From contig LR733345.1 of NCBI GenBank assembly GCA_902506225.1, positions 2,294,001-2,358,000 of the forward strand: a stretch of DNA of 64,000 nt, in the 5' to 3' direction. The translations under genes were made by a program, and so were the position numbers. The stretch is from Faucicola sp902506225 (GTDB taxonomy: Bacteria > Pseudomonadota > Gammaproteobacteria > Pseudomonadales > Moraxellaceae). Below the pieces are notes generated by a model, which searched no databases, was not told where the DNA came from, and was given only the letters and a program-made list of their open reading frames with translations. How positions within the stretch are numbered: the first letter of the stretch is position 1; each line of letters begins with the position of its first letter. Of the stretch, positions 43,731 to 52,893 are shown one piece after another.

Positions 43731-45383
43731 TTGAAATCACCTAGAATCTTAGAAACGCCACCCAATTGGACCGAGGATGAAAAGCCCGCGTTACCCGGTT
43801 CCCCGCCGAGTATTGCTCACTCTCGATCAAAAAGCATTGTGTACTTTGTCATCGGTGTTTTTATTGCCATTTGTGGTGGCTTGGGCAACGGCATTATTAC
43901 CGCCAATTTACCGCAAATCCAAGGCGAATATGCGCTGACACCCTCACAAGTGGCTTGGATACCTGCTGTGTATGTGATGGCAAATGTCAGCGCCAACCTG
44001 CTGCTGTTTAAAGCGCGTCAACAATTTGGATTACGCTGGTTTTCTGAAATATCCCTGCTGATGTTCATGCTGGTGATGTTTATTCATATATTTGTGCAAA
44101 ACTATCCGATGGCTTTATTAGTCAGGGCAATGGGGGGCTTTGTCGCGGCGCCGTTATCCTCACTTGGACTTTATTATGTGATGCAAGCTTTTAGTAGTCA
44201 GTATCGCCTGCAAGGTTTGTATATTGGTTTTGGGGTCAGTGCGCTGGCTATTCCGTTGGCTTGGATAATGTCCCCTTATTTGGTCAATGTGAACGACTGG
44301 ACTCGGCTTTACACCTTTGAGTTTGGTTTGGCGCTGTGTTGTTTTGCGATGGTAGTCGCCGTCAAGTTGCCACGAAGTCTACGTATTGAAGTGTATGAAA
44401 AGAAAGACATTCTCACCTTTTTGTTATTGGCGCCCGGTTTTGGGTTACTGTGTGGGGTGCTAGTACAAGGGTCGATTTTGTGGTGGGAAAACTCACCCTT
44501 ATTGGCGTATATGCTCATTGGCGCGTTGGCGCTGTTGATGTCAGGCTTTTTCTTTGAGCATTACCGCAAAAATCCCTTGATTATGACCCGCTGGCTCGGG
44601 AGTTTTGCGTTATGGCGTTTTGTGGTGGGCGCTTTTTTACTGCGTTTGATTATGTCTGAGCAAAGTTATGCGGTGGTGAATATTTTAAAATCTCAAGGTC
44701 TCATGTCCGACCAGTTTGTGGGTTTTTATACGGTCATATTTTTTGGTATGTTGGCAGGTTTGATAGTCAGCGCACTGACCTTTTCACGGGATCATTTGAT
44801 TCCGCCGATGGTGGTAGCGACTTTATTGGTGGCGGTTGCCAGTGTGTATGATGCCAATATGCTCACCAGTGACGTACGACCCCAAAATTTTTATCTCAGT
44901 CAATTTGCAGTCGCGTTTGCAGGCTCACTGTTTATGGGTCCATTGGTATTGATGGGATTTGGGCTCACGCTGCGACAAAGCGTCAATCATGTCATCACCT
45001 TTATCATCTTGTTTGGTGCGACCCAAAACTTTGGCGGGCTGGTAGGCTCGGCTTTTTATAGCACCCTGCAACAGCAGCGCACCCAGTATCATAAACAAAG
45101 TATTTTACAGCAAATGCAATCGACAGATGCCACAGTAACCCAGCGGCTTCAACAATACCAAGCAGGGTTTAAACCCGTCATCACCGACAACAATTTGTCG
45201 CAGCAACAAGCCCAACAATCCCTCAACCAAATTGTTACGCGAGAAGCGCAGATTAAAGCGTATGGCGATATCATTACTGTGAACAGTTACATTGCCACGT
45301 TTTTATTTGCTTGGGGTATGATTAATATCGCCCGCAAAAAATACATTGAAAATCGGCAAAAAGTAGCAATTAAGCAAACATAG
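43731..45383 (+). CDS. DHA2-type MFS efflux transporter (EmrB-like)
   Basis: 550 aa, start TTG at 43731 since no ATG precedes the first membrane segment. About 14 membrane segments; motif A/C-like GNGIITANLPQIQGEYALTP in the first segment and loop; LYVMQAF-type region replaced by LYYVMQAFSSQYRLQGLY. A Gln-rich soluble tail-loop (about 450-510) precedes the last segment. Cytoplasmic-membrane pump of the tripartite EmrAB/FarAB kind; its HlyD-type partner follows. The outer-membrane channel is not in the window. Substrate unknown. Confidence 0.85.
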   Translation: MKSPRILETPPNWTEDEKPALPGSPPSIAHSRSKSIVYFVIGVFIAICGGLGNGIITANLPQIQGEYALTPSQVAWIPAVYVMANVSANLLLFKARQQFGLRWFSEISLLMFMLVMFIHIFVQNYPMALLVRAMGGFVAAPLSSLGLYYVMQAFSSQYRLQGLYIGFGVSALAIPLAWIMSPYLVNVNDWTRLYTFEFGLALCCFAMVVAVKLPRSLRIEVYEKKDILTFLLLAPGFGLLCGVLVQGSILWWENSPLLAYMLIGALALLMSGFFFEHYRKNPLIMTRWLGSFALWRFVVGAFLLRLIMSEQSYAVVNILKSQGLMSDQFVGFYTVIFFGMLAGLIVSALTFSRDHLIPPMVVATLLVAVASVYDANMLTSDVRPQNFYLSQFAVAFAGSLFMGPLVLMGFGLTLRQSVNHVITFIILFGATQNFGGLVGSAFYSTLQQQRTQYHKQSILQQMQSTDATVTQRLQQYQAGFKPVITDNNLSQQQAQQSLNQIVTREAQIKAYGDIITVNSYIATFLFAWGMINIARKKYIENRQKVAIKQT

Positions 45384-45502
45384 ACTGGATACGCTAGAGG
45401 GTATAACAAGGCGACCCAATTAGATAACTGTTTTTTTAAATAACAGTTTAATGATAAATAAAATTTAATCATCAATAAAATGCTTACGGAAAAACCCAAC
45501 TC

Positions 45503-46615
45503 ATGAGTAGTGAAGCAACAACCCAAAATGATGCGCCAGCTGATGACAGCGATGATAAACCCGCACAGGCGCCGGAAAAGATTATCAACCCTAGACCGCG
45601 CACCTTAATTATCATGTTGGTAGTTTTTTTGCTCGGTGTTGGGGTGATTTTATGGGCATGGCATTTGGGTCCGTTTAACTCCCCACTGCAACAAACTGAA
45701 AATAGTTATGTTAAAGGCAATATCACCCTATTGTCGGCACAAATTAATGGTTACATCGAAAAAGTCTACGTCACCGATTTTGAGGACGTCAAACAAGGTC
45801 AGCCGTTAGTTAAAGTCAGCAGTGCTAACTACTCACAGCAAGTGGTACAAGCCGAATCAGGGCTGGAACAAGCGACTACTAATTTAGCTAACCAGCAACA
45901 AATCATCGAGCAGCGCAAAGCCGATGTCAAAGCCGCGCAGGCAAAAGTAGCACAAGTTAAAACCCAGCTAGAATTGTCTATCCAACAGCTGAAACGACTT
46001 GAATCTTTGGTCGGTGTTGGCGCCGTGTCACAAAATGAAGTCGATACTGCCAAAGCAGCAGTTAAAAACAATGAAGCATTGATGAGCCAAGCAATCGCCA
46101 GTGTCGATGTCGCCCGCGAAGGTCAAAAAACCGCGGAAGTGGCAAAGATTGGTTTGGTGGCACAGGTTAAAAGCGCCAATGCACAGTTAAATCAAGCCAA
46201 TACCAACCAAGAGTATGGCTTAATTACCGCCCCGACCTCAGGTAAATTAGGGCAAATCAATATCCGTACCGGTCAGCTGGTGACGCAAGGCACGCAGTTG
46301 GTTTACCTCATTCCAAAATCGATGTGGGTCATTGCCAATTTTAAAGAAACCCAAATTGATAAAATGAAAATCGGGCAAAAAGCGTGGTTTACTGTCGATG
46401 CCCTAGGCAAACAAAAATTTACGGGGGTAGTCAAAAGCATCTCCCCCGCAACAGGGTCAGAATTTAGTGTCATTAAAACCGACAATGCCACCGGGAATTT
46501 TACCAAAGTGGTACAGCGCATTTCTGTACGCATTGACATCGATGGCAACCAAAGTCGTCTGAATGAATTGATGCCAGGTATGTCGGTAGTGGCAACGGTA
46601 GATACATCAAGTTAG
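45503..46615 (+). CDS. HlyD-family periplasmic adaptor (EmrA-like)
   Basis: 370 aa. Disordered acidic N-terminus, one membrane anchor (about 33-55), biotinyl-lipoyl halves (NSYVKGNITLLSAQINGYIE and ITAPTSGKLGQINIRTGQ), a long coiled coil between (about 115-230, Ala/Gln-rich) and the C-terminal beta domain ending in MPGMSVVATVDTSS. It bridges the MFS pump to an outer-membrane channel. Starts 119 bp after the pump gene; a hairpin AACTGTT / AACAGTT (45426-45448) lies between. Confidence 0.88.
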   Translation: MSSEATTQNDAPADDSDDKPAQAPEKIINPRPRTLIIMLVVFLLGVGVILWAWHLGPFNSPLQQTENSYVKGNITLLSAQINGYIEKVYVTDFEDVKQGQPLVKVSSANYSQQVVQAESGLEQATTNLANQQQIIEQRKADVKAAQAKVAQVKTQLELSIQQLKRLESLVGVGAVSQNEVDTAKAAVKNNEALMSQAIASVDVAREGQKTAEVAKIGLVAQVKSANAQLNQANTNQEYGLITAPTSGKLGQINIRTGQLVTQGTQLVYLIPKSMWVIANFKETQIDKMKIGQKAWFTVDALGKQKFTGVVKSISPATGSEFSVIKTDNATGNFTKVVQRISVRIDIDGNQSRLNELMPGMSVVATVDTSS

Positions 46616-46654
46616 CAAATTAACCCTTGTTTATTCTCCTCTACCAAACGCAGT

Positions 46655-48490
46655 TTAGTCAGATAAGCTTAAAAAATCTTTCGCTAAATAAGCGGGGTTA
46701 GGATATTGATAAAACCCCTCACCCGTGGCTTCACCCAGTTTATTGGTATCGACCAGTTCTGCTTTGAGCTTTTCAGCGGGCTGCTGTAAAGAAGGGTCCG
46801 TTTTTGCCAGTTCATTAAAGATGTTGTAGTTGGTTTTCATGCCATTTTTATCCAAAATCGCCATCGGTCCAAAGGGTGAACTCGTGGCTATCATCCACGT
46901 TTTATCAATGGTTGCGGCATCAGCAACGCCATTTGCCCACAGTTTTAACCCCGCTACCAATAACGGAATCAATAAGCTATCAAGCACATAGCCCGATTGT
47001 TCTTTTTTCACCGCTATCGGTAACATGGCAATGGCTTTGGCAAATTCGATCACGTCAGCATAGACTTGTGGGTCGCAACTTGGAGCCGCCATCAACTCCA
47101 CCGTATTACGGATATGGATATGATTGGCAAAATGCAGCATCAAGAATTTTTCTGGACGGTTAGTAAAGGTCGATAACACGCTTGGCAATAGCGTTGATGA
47201 GTTACTGGCAAACACGGTTTTGGCAGGGGCGGCGGCTGAGGCTTTGCTATAAAAATCTTTTTTGATGTCTAAGTTTTCTGGCACCGCTTCAATCAATAGG
47301 TCTGCATCTTTTAACGCCTCATGCAAGTCCGTGGTGTAAGCCAAATTTTTGCTAGCTGCTGCCACTTGGGCATCGGTTTCACCTAGATCATGCTGATGCT
47401 GATTGGCAAGGTCGGTAAAGCGGGTTTTCGCCTTAGCAATCGCATCATTATTAATGTCATAAATAGTCACGTTAAACCCATGAAACGCACATTGCACCGC
47501 AATTTGGTTACCCAATACGCCACTGCCTGCCACGGTAATATTTTTATAGGGTACTTTGGGTAAATCCGCTTTGGGTGGCTTTAAAAAGTCAGGATTTTTA
47601 AAGGCGGGATTGGGGTATTGATAAAATCCTTCACCCGTTGGCACGCCTAATTTATTTTGCTCGATATACTCTTTTTTAAGCATATCAACGACGGCTTGGT
47701 CTTGTTGTTTACCCTTAGCCACAGCAAGCTTGTAAATATTGTAAGGGGTAGTCAGCCCCAGCATATCATAAAAAGCAAATGGTCCCATCGGCGAGCCTGT
47801 GCCAAGCATCCAAGTTTTGTCGATGGTTTGAATGTCAGCAATGCCTTGGATATACAGCTGCATCCCTGCATTTAACCAAGGATTGAGTAGTGAATTTAGT
47901 ACATAGCCCGAGGTTTCTTTGTTGACGATAATAGGCACCATGCCGATTTGTTTGGCAAACGCGGTCACCGCATCAAATACATTAGGGTCAGTATCAGCAT
48001 GCGACATAATTTCGGCAAGATTGCGCTTCCAAATCTCATTGGCAAAGTGCATCATTAAAAACTTAGCAGGACGGTCGGTAAATTTGACCAAATCACTGGG
48101 CAACATGGTAGATGAGTTACTGACAAATACGGTTTTGGCAGGGGCGGCTGCTGAGGCTTTTTGATAAAAATCTTTTTTGATGGCGACATCTTCAGGCACC
48201 GCTTCAATCAACAAGTCGGCGTCTTTTAAGGCGGCGGTTAAATCTGATGTATAGCTCAAGTTTTGCTCAGCCTGTTTGGCTTGTTCGCTTGTTTCGCCCA
48301 AATCATCCTGATGACGTTTGGCGATATCGGCAAATTTGGTTTTGGCTTTATTGAGCACCTCGTCATTGATATCATACACAACGACTTTAAAACCATGAAA
48401 CGCCGCTTGTATGGCGATTTGATAGCCCAAAACACCACTGCCTGCGACTGTGACATAGGTAAAATTAACAAGATTATTTGACTCTGACAT
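46655..48490 (-). CDS. tandem-duplicated 3-hydroxyacyl-CoA dehydrogenase
   Basis: 611 aa made of two full-length copies (about 1-300 and 310-611). Each begins with an NAD motif (VAGSGVLGYQIAIQAAFHGF and VAGSGVLGNQIAVQCAFHGF), has the catalytic-His segment (LMMHFANEIW, LMLHFANHIH) in place of the HFFNPV of FadB, and ends with GEGFYQYPNPA. Many stretches are identical, for example DADLLIEAVPE and KASAAAPAKTVF. Single-copy family members are ~300 aa. Monocistronic. The substrate is open; probably a hydroxyacyl-CoA. Confidence 0.88.
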   Translation of the reverse strand: MSESNNLVNFTYVTVAGSGVLGYQIAIQAAFHGFKVVVYDINDEVLNKAKTKFADIAKRHQDDLGETSEQAKQAEQNLSYTSDLTAALKDADLLIEAVPEDVAIKKDFYQKASAAAPAKTVFVSNSSTMLPSDLVKFTDRPAKFLMMHFANEIWKRNLAEIMSHADTDPNVFDAVTAFAKQIGMVPIIVNKETSGYVLNSLLNPWLNAGMQLYIQGIADIQTIDKTWMLGTGSPMGPFAFYDMLGLTTPYNIYKLAVAKGKQQDQAVVDMLKKEYIEQNKLGVPTGEGFYQYPNPAFKNPDFLKPPKADLPKVPYKNITVAGSGVLGNQIAVQCAFHGFNVTIYDINNDAIAKAKTRFTDLANQHQHDLGETDAQVAAASKNLAYTTDLHEALKDADLLIEAVPENLDIKKDFYSKASAAAPAKTVFASNSSTLLPSVLSTFTNRPEKFLMLHFANHIHIRNTVELMAAPSCDPQVYADVIEFAKAIAMLPIAVKKEQSGYVLDSLLIPLLVAGLKLWANGVADAATIDKTWMIATSSPFGPMAILDKNGMKTNYNIFNELAKTDPSLQQPAEKLKAELVDTNKLGEATGEGFYQYPNPAYLAKDFLSLSD

Positions 48491-48712
48491 ACAAGACTCC
48501 TAGATTAACAGGCAAATACGCAACTTTATTTTTGGTATTATCGTATTTGCTGTCGACTATTTTTGATTAGATTAAAAGAAAAAAACCGTTAGCCCAGTCC
48601 CAGGCTAACGGTTGTTGAATGATTGAGGGCGATGTAGTTTTTCACCCAATGGGTCAAATCTTACCCGAAACAACGCCCCCTTAACCGCCCCGCTACTGAT
48701 TTTTTGCCAAAT

Positions 48713-49867
48713 TTACAGGCTATAAAAATCTTTATCAAATGCCTGTTTTAGATTGGTTGGCTCGGCACGTTTTTTATGATTTAAACGATGGCGCGTGGTC
48801 GAGGCGGTTTGATAGGCACGCAGTCGCGCGTGTTGCAAATTACCAATCGGACGGTTAGCTTCAATACAGCGAAACGGGGTAAATGACAAGTGTTCCATAA
48901 TGTCAAAATTACCGTCATCCGGCACATCTTGGCAAGGGATGGTGAGTTTTGCCACTGTCACAAACGGGGCGTCTTTTTCATCCCATTCTTTGGTCAAGTC
49001 ATTGATGGGTTGGTCTTTTAAGTTACGGCACAGCTGGATTTGCACATCAAACTCATAATCATGCTCACGGATTTCTTGTAAAATCAAAGGACGAATCGCC
49101 TCGTTAGTGGCGTTGACATCTAGCTCACGGCGTTTGATTTTGGCTTGTGACGCTTTGGTCGGGGCGACACGGATTTTTGCCATATAGTCGCCATGACGCA
49201 CCGCCCCTTGTGAGTAAAAACTGTATAACAAGGTATTTTGCGGTTTGATGCTTTTAAACTTACTAAAAGCCCTAAAAGTCTTGAGGGATTCTTTGGATGG
49301 CAGTTTTTTGCCATATTGGGTAACCCAGTCAAAGGCAAACTTGGCTTGACCTTTTGCGCCTTTGGCAAAATAATCATTTAATTGTAAAAATAGCCGTGAA
49401 ATATAACTATAGTCTTGGATAGTATTACAAAAGAAAATAGGAAAATTAATGAGATTGTAGTCAAAGTTTGGGCTATCTGGCTCATCTGGAAGTAATTTTT
49501 CGCCTTTGACACCAAAGACTTTAATCGCCAACCCTTGAGAAAGTCCCAACTTGTTGTCAGCAGCCACACGAGATGAACCGTTAGAAAAACGAATCACCGC
49601 TTCATGGCGAGCGGGTTTGGCATAGATACCTTGGGCATATTCTTTGGGCAGTTTTGGTAAAATCTCAAAGTTGGCTTTTAATGCACAGTAGCCTTTGGCA
49701 TGGGCATCTCGGGTGTGATAGTTGATTTTGCTAACCGTGTCTGATTTGCCGATATAGTCACGAATATCTGCGGTGATTTGGTCGATGGCTTTTTCATCGT
49801 CGCTAGTAAGCTGGTCGATGGCTGGGTCAAACTTGGCATAACGACGACCGAATAATTTATTTAACAT
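48713..49867 (-). CDS. catalase-family heme protein
   Basis: 384 aa with a catalase-like core: RDAHAKGYCALKANFEILP (distal-His region), VIRFSNGSSRVAADNKLGLSQG and FPIFFCNTIQDYSYISRLF. It is shorter than true catalases and lacks their C-terminal flavodoxin-like region, so it belongs to the catalase-like (lipoxygenase-associated, SrpA-like) group whose activity is usually peroxidatic. It follows the DyP peroxidase gene by 67 bp on the same strand. Confidence 0.82.
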   Translation of the reverse strand: MLNKLFGRRYAKFDPAIDQLTSDDEKAIDQITADIRDYIGKSDTVSKINYHTRDAHAKGYCALKANFEILPKLPKEYAQGIYAKPARHEAVIRFSNGSSRVAADNKLGLSQGLAIKVFGVKGEKLLPDEPDSPNFDYNLINFPIFFCNTIQDYSYISRLFLQLNDYFAKGAKGQAKFAFDWVTQYGKKLPSKESLKTFRAFSKFKSIKPQNTLLYSFYSQGAVRHGDYMAKIRVAPTKASQAKIKRRELDVNATNEAIRPLILQEIREHDYEFDVQIQLCRNLKDQPINDLTKEWDEKDAPFVTVAKLTIPCQDVPDDGNFDIMEHLSFTPFRCIEANRPIGNLQHARLRAYQTASTTRHRLNHKKRAEPTNLKQAFDKDFYSL

Positions 49868-49934
49868 GATGATTGTCCTTTGTTATTTTCATTATTTTAT
49901 AAAGTTAGCGGTACTAAAAATGCCTAACCTTTTT

Positions 49935-51539
49935 TTATTTAGTTTTACTCTCATATGAATTTTCGTTAAGCTCACTAATCCATTTAAGTGCCGACAAGCT
50001 CGGTACAAAAAGATATTCACCGCCTTGTAGGGTATTAAATTGCAAAATATTGGTATGACGCTTACGAATTGGCTCATCGGGTACGGTGAACACATCGCTA
50101 TCAGCGTTACTACCTGCATGTACGCCTAGCATTGGGTCACGTTCTTCCCCAAGGTTCATAAAGTTACCGTCATTAACCCATTGGCTTTGCAAAAACTCCA
50201 GCGTGTCCATGGCATGCGCGTTGATACCAATAAAAAATAAACCCCGTTCTTGGCCGTCGTCTTGGGTCACGTTGGGTGGCACGATATCGCCATACGATAC
50301 ACTACGGCGGATGATACGGTGAAGACGCACATCGCTTAGAATAAAGTCTTTGGTATTGCGGGGGTTCATACGGCGAGCATGGGCACCAAATGGGCAGCCT
50401 TTGCCATAGGGATCGTCCGTGTAGTCAAATTTATTGTTTGCTACATTGTCTTTGCCGAGGGCTTCATCATCGTGATCTGGGCTTAGGGTGATGGGAGCGC
50501 CCGAACGCCAGCGCCCGAACATTTTTGCCCCCAGTTTATCAGCTTTAGCTGGGTCATTGCCGCTTTGTTCTAGGCAATAGCGGTTAAAGTCAGCCACATT
50601 ACTCTGGTATTTTCGCAGTACCATAAACGAGCCGTTTTTTCCCAATACTTCTGGTTGTGGCATGGGGGGTACCACGCCCGCCTCACCTTTATAACCTAAC
50701 ACAAATTCACCCGCCGCAATCGGACGTTCGGTGTTATTTTCAAGGCTGATACCACTGCCATCCACTTCTGGGTTACTGATGCCATCGCGATAACCAAACA
50801 CGTTTTTGACCTCACCTTTTACGCCAAAATCATGTTCCACCAAGATTTCGATCGCGTTACGGCTGGTATCTAGATAAGGGGCAAACGCCTGTTTAAGTTC
50901 GGCAAGTTTGGCTTGCCATTTTTCTTGGCTATTGGCAATCACCGCGCCGCAAATATGAATATCGCCTTTATCACCAAATGGCGCAACCCAGTTGCTAGGG
51001 TCATTATCGCCTTTGTCACCCAAGATATCGGAGCGGCCTGCCATACCTGCTTTGAAATTTTCTGGGAAAGAATCAAGCGAGCTTTGTGGTAAGCCTAATG
51101 CTTTTAGCCCCTTATACGTCATTGCAATAGTCACATCGGTATCCACATCTTTTTGGAAATTTTTTGAGCCTGTGACGTTTGGTAATACCGCTTTTAGTAA
51201 TTCACGACCCGCATTGCTGTCATTGACTTTTAGCGCGACAAGCGTGCCATAGTAAGGTGCAGGGCGGTCATGCAAAATGATAGCTTGAATATCCTCAAGT
51301 TCCATCGTGGCGATATTGGGATAGATAGCGTTCGTTGCCCGTGTGGTGACGCTATGCAGCTGCGTGCTGATTTTTTGTTTGGCTTCGTGTACCCGTTCTT
51401 TAACACTGCCTTTTTCAGTGGGTGTATCGCTGTGTTCAAATTTGTCTTTAACGGCCTCTATGCCATGCTCGATACCATCTTGTAGATGGGTTTTTAGTTT
51501 GCCAAGTAGGCTTTCATTCGCTGGGTTGTCGTTATTCAT
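49935..51539 (-). CDS. DyP-type heme peroxidase
   Basis: 534 aa. The DyP distal motif Gly-x-x-Asp-Gly lies in FGYRDGISNPEVDGS, with GCPFGAHARRMNPR near 385-400 and RIIRRSVSYG for the heme-binding arginine. An N-terminal extension of about 70 charged residues precedes the ferredoxin-like fold. No Tat or Sec signal, so cytoplasmic or encapsulated. Flanked by the small protein gene (upstream) and the catalase-like gene (downstream); probably one peroxide-responsive transcript. Confidence 0.9.
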   Translation of the reverse strand: MNNDNPANESLLGKLKTHLQDGIEHGIEAVKDKFEHSDTPTEKGSVKERVHEAKQKISTQLHSVTTRATNAIYPNIATMELEDIQAIILHDRPAPYYGTLVALKVNDSNAGRELLKAVLPNVTGSKNFQKDVDTDVTIAMTYKGLKALGLPQSSLDSFPENFKAGMAGRSDILGDKGDNDPSNWVAPFGDKGDIHICGAVIANSQEKWQAKLAELKQAFAPYLDTSRNAIEILVEHDFGVKGEVKNVFGYRDGISNPEVDGSGISLENNTERPIAAGEFVLGYKGEAGVVPPMPQPEVLGKNGSFMVLRKYQSNVADFNRYCLEQSGNDPAKADKLGAKMFGRWRSGAPITLSPDHDDEALGKDNVANNKFDYTDDPYGKGCPFGAHARRMNPRNTKDFILSDVRLHRIIRRSVSYGDIVPPNVTQDDGQERGLFFIGINAHAMDTLEFLQSQWVNDGNFMNLGEERDPMLGVHAGSNADSDVFTVPDEPIRKRHTNILQFNTLQGGEYLFVPSLSALKWISELNENSYESKTK

Positions 51540-51675
51540 GGTCGTTCCTAGCAGAGAATTTCAAAAATTTGATGCTAAGAACCTGCTCACCATACACCAC
51601 GCTAAATATCGCTTATGGTAAAAATCATGCAACAAATGGCTTTTGTATCGAAATTTTAACCTAAAGTTTGCCCAT

Positions 51676-51703
51676 TCAGCGTACGCTTATAATAGTACGC
51701 TGA
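51676..51703 (-). other. 9-bp hairpin between the small protein gene and DyP
   Basis: TCAGCGTAC / GTACGCTGA, perfect, 10-nt loop, no T-run. It may be an attenuator or mRNA-processing hairpin in the 200-bp gap rather than a full terminator. Confidence 0.5.
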
Positions 51704-51739
51704 TAAACGTGATAGGGTGAATACAGGTTCTAAGCGGGC

Positions 51740-52309
51740 TTATTGGGCTTGTTCAATGGCTTTATTGATGCCACGCACGATTTTGTCATTACGCGCAATA
51801 TCACGAACCGTTAGATGCGGCACACCCACATACCAACCGGTAGCGGTAATCTGATGGTCAAGGATGAATTGCTTGACAGTCGGGCTTTTAATCCCAGGCC
51901 AACCCTCTACATTGCCAAAAATCAAGTCCATGAGTTCTGGAATTTTGGTAGCAAAGTCATTGATGTAGGCGTCCCAATCGCCATCATAGGCGGTACAAAA
52001 CAGTAGCTTGGTGTCATTGTCTAAAAACACTAACCGCAAATCATGCAAGGTGCCTACATTGGTCGCCCCTGCAAGATTTCCTTTGGTAATTTCCAAAATT
52101 CGCTTGATACGAGCCGCCCCATCTTTGGTTAAGGGGGCGATGGCGGTGAGTTCAGACACTTTGCCTGATTTTAAGCCCTTTTCACCGGCGCTGGTGACAG
52201 AATGATCATAGCCATCATTAGCGCCCTCTTTTAGATTTGCCATAAGCATTTGTGCTTTTAAAGCCACATCATCTAATAAAGAAAGTTTTTCGTTGTTTTG
52301 ATTTGTCAT
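51740..52309 (-). CDS. uncharacterised protein linked to heme peroxidases
   Basis: 189 aa, soluble. LTAIAPLTKDGAARIKRILE, VFLDNDTKLLFCTAYDGDWD and YINDFATKIPELMDLIFG look like a ferredoxin-like (dimeric alpha/beta barrel) domain found beside catalase-like and DyP proteins. There is no heme-ligand motif. First gene of the three-gene peroxidase cluster. Function unknown. Confidence 0.65.
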   Translation of the reverse strand: MTNQNNEKLSLLDDVALKAQMLMANLKEGANDGYDHSVTSAGEKGLKSGKVSELTAIAPLTKDGAARIKRILEITKGNLAGATNVGTLHDLRLVFLDNDTKLLFCTAYDGDWDAYINDFATKIPELMDLIFGNVEGWPGIKSPTVKQFILDHQITATGWYVGVPHLTVRDIARNDKIVRGINKAIEQAQ

Positions 52310-52717
52310 GTTTTATTGCCCTTATAGTTAGTTGATCATTAATTGACGTGCATGATTTAAATTTATTTATCTCATAGTTTTATTATTTAAAATTTAAATC
52401 CTTTGTATTATATAAGCCGCAAAAAGCAAAAAGCGTTAAAATAACTTTTATCACCCATAAAATTACAAAACTAAACTATTGATTAAAAAATGACATACTA
52501 GAAAACCATAAAACCGAAGCATTAATTTAAAAAATTCTAATTACAATCAATAGGTTATTCGAATTTTAAATATGAACTTTGTGTATAGAAGTCACTTTTC
52601 CTGCTATGTGGGACCTCAAAAAATTTGGGACCTTGAATTTTGATGATTAACTTTGGCAAAGTAGCTTGCTGGTCTAATCTCACCGTATAACTGGCTACCA
52701 CTTTTAAAAAAAGTGTT

Positions 52718-52746
52718 TATCAGTTAAAAGGGCTATCAGTTAAAAG
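52718..52746. repeat. 13-bp direct repeat, period 16
   Basis: TATCAGTTAAAAG occurs at 52718-52730 and 52734-52746, three bases apart. Confidence 0.85.
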
Positions 52747-52822
52747 ATGTTTATCATGGCTAGGTTGCATTCCACTCACCCTGTAGGATGATAGGTGCCT
52801 AATGATAGATATAGACGAGGCG

Positions 52823-52850
52823 TAAAACGTGCCTTAGTTAGCACGTTTTA
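52823..52850 (-). terminator. hairpin downstream of ssuD
   Basis: Perfect 10-bp stem TAAAACGTGC / GCACGTTTTA with an 8-nt loop, 44 bp after the ssuD stop on the minus strand. The stem itself supplies the T-tract; moderate terminator. Confidence 0.65.
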
Positions 52851-52893
52851 TCACAAGTATTTAAGACGCCTTTAATATGCCTTTAAGATAAAT

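Larger units (their letters stand above)
52310..52893. other. 584-bp intergenic region
   Basis: No gene. AT-rich promoter region for the peroxidase cluster (52310-52560). It has a GGGACCTC...GGGACCTTG pair (52609-52636), a TATCAGTTAAAAG direct repeat (52718-52730, 52734-52746) and the ssuD terminator (52823-52850). Confidence 0.55.

Noticed and set aside
43559..43744. 61-codon plus-strand frame before the MFS gene
   Set aside because: Overlaps the start of the MFS gene in another frame and shows no domain; likely chance.
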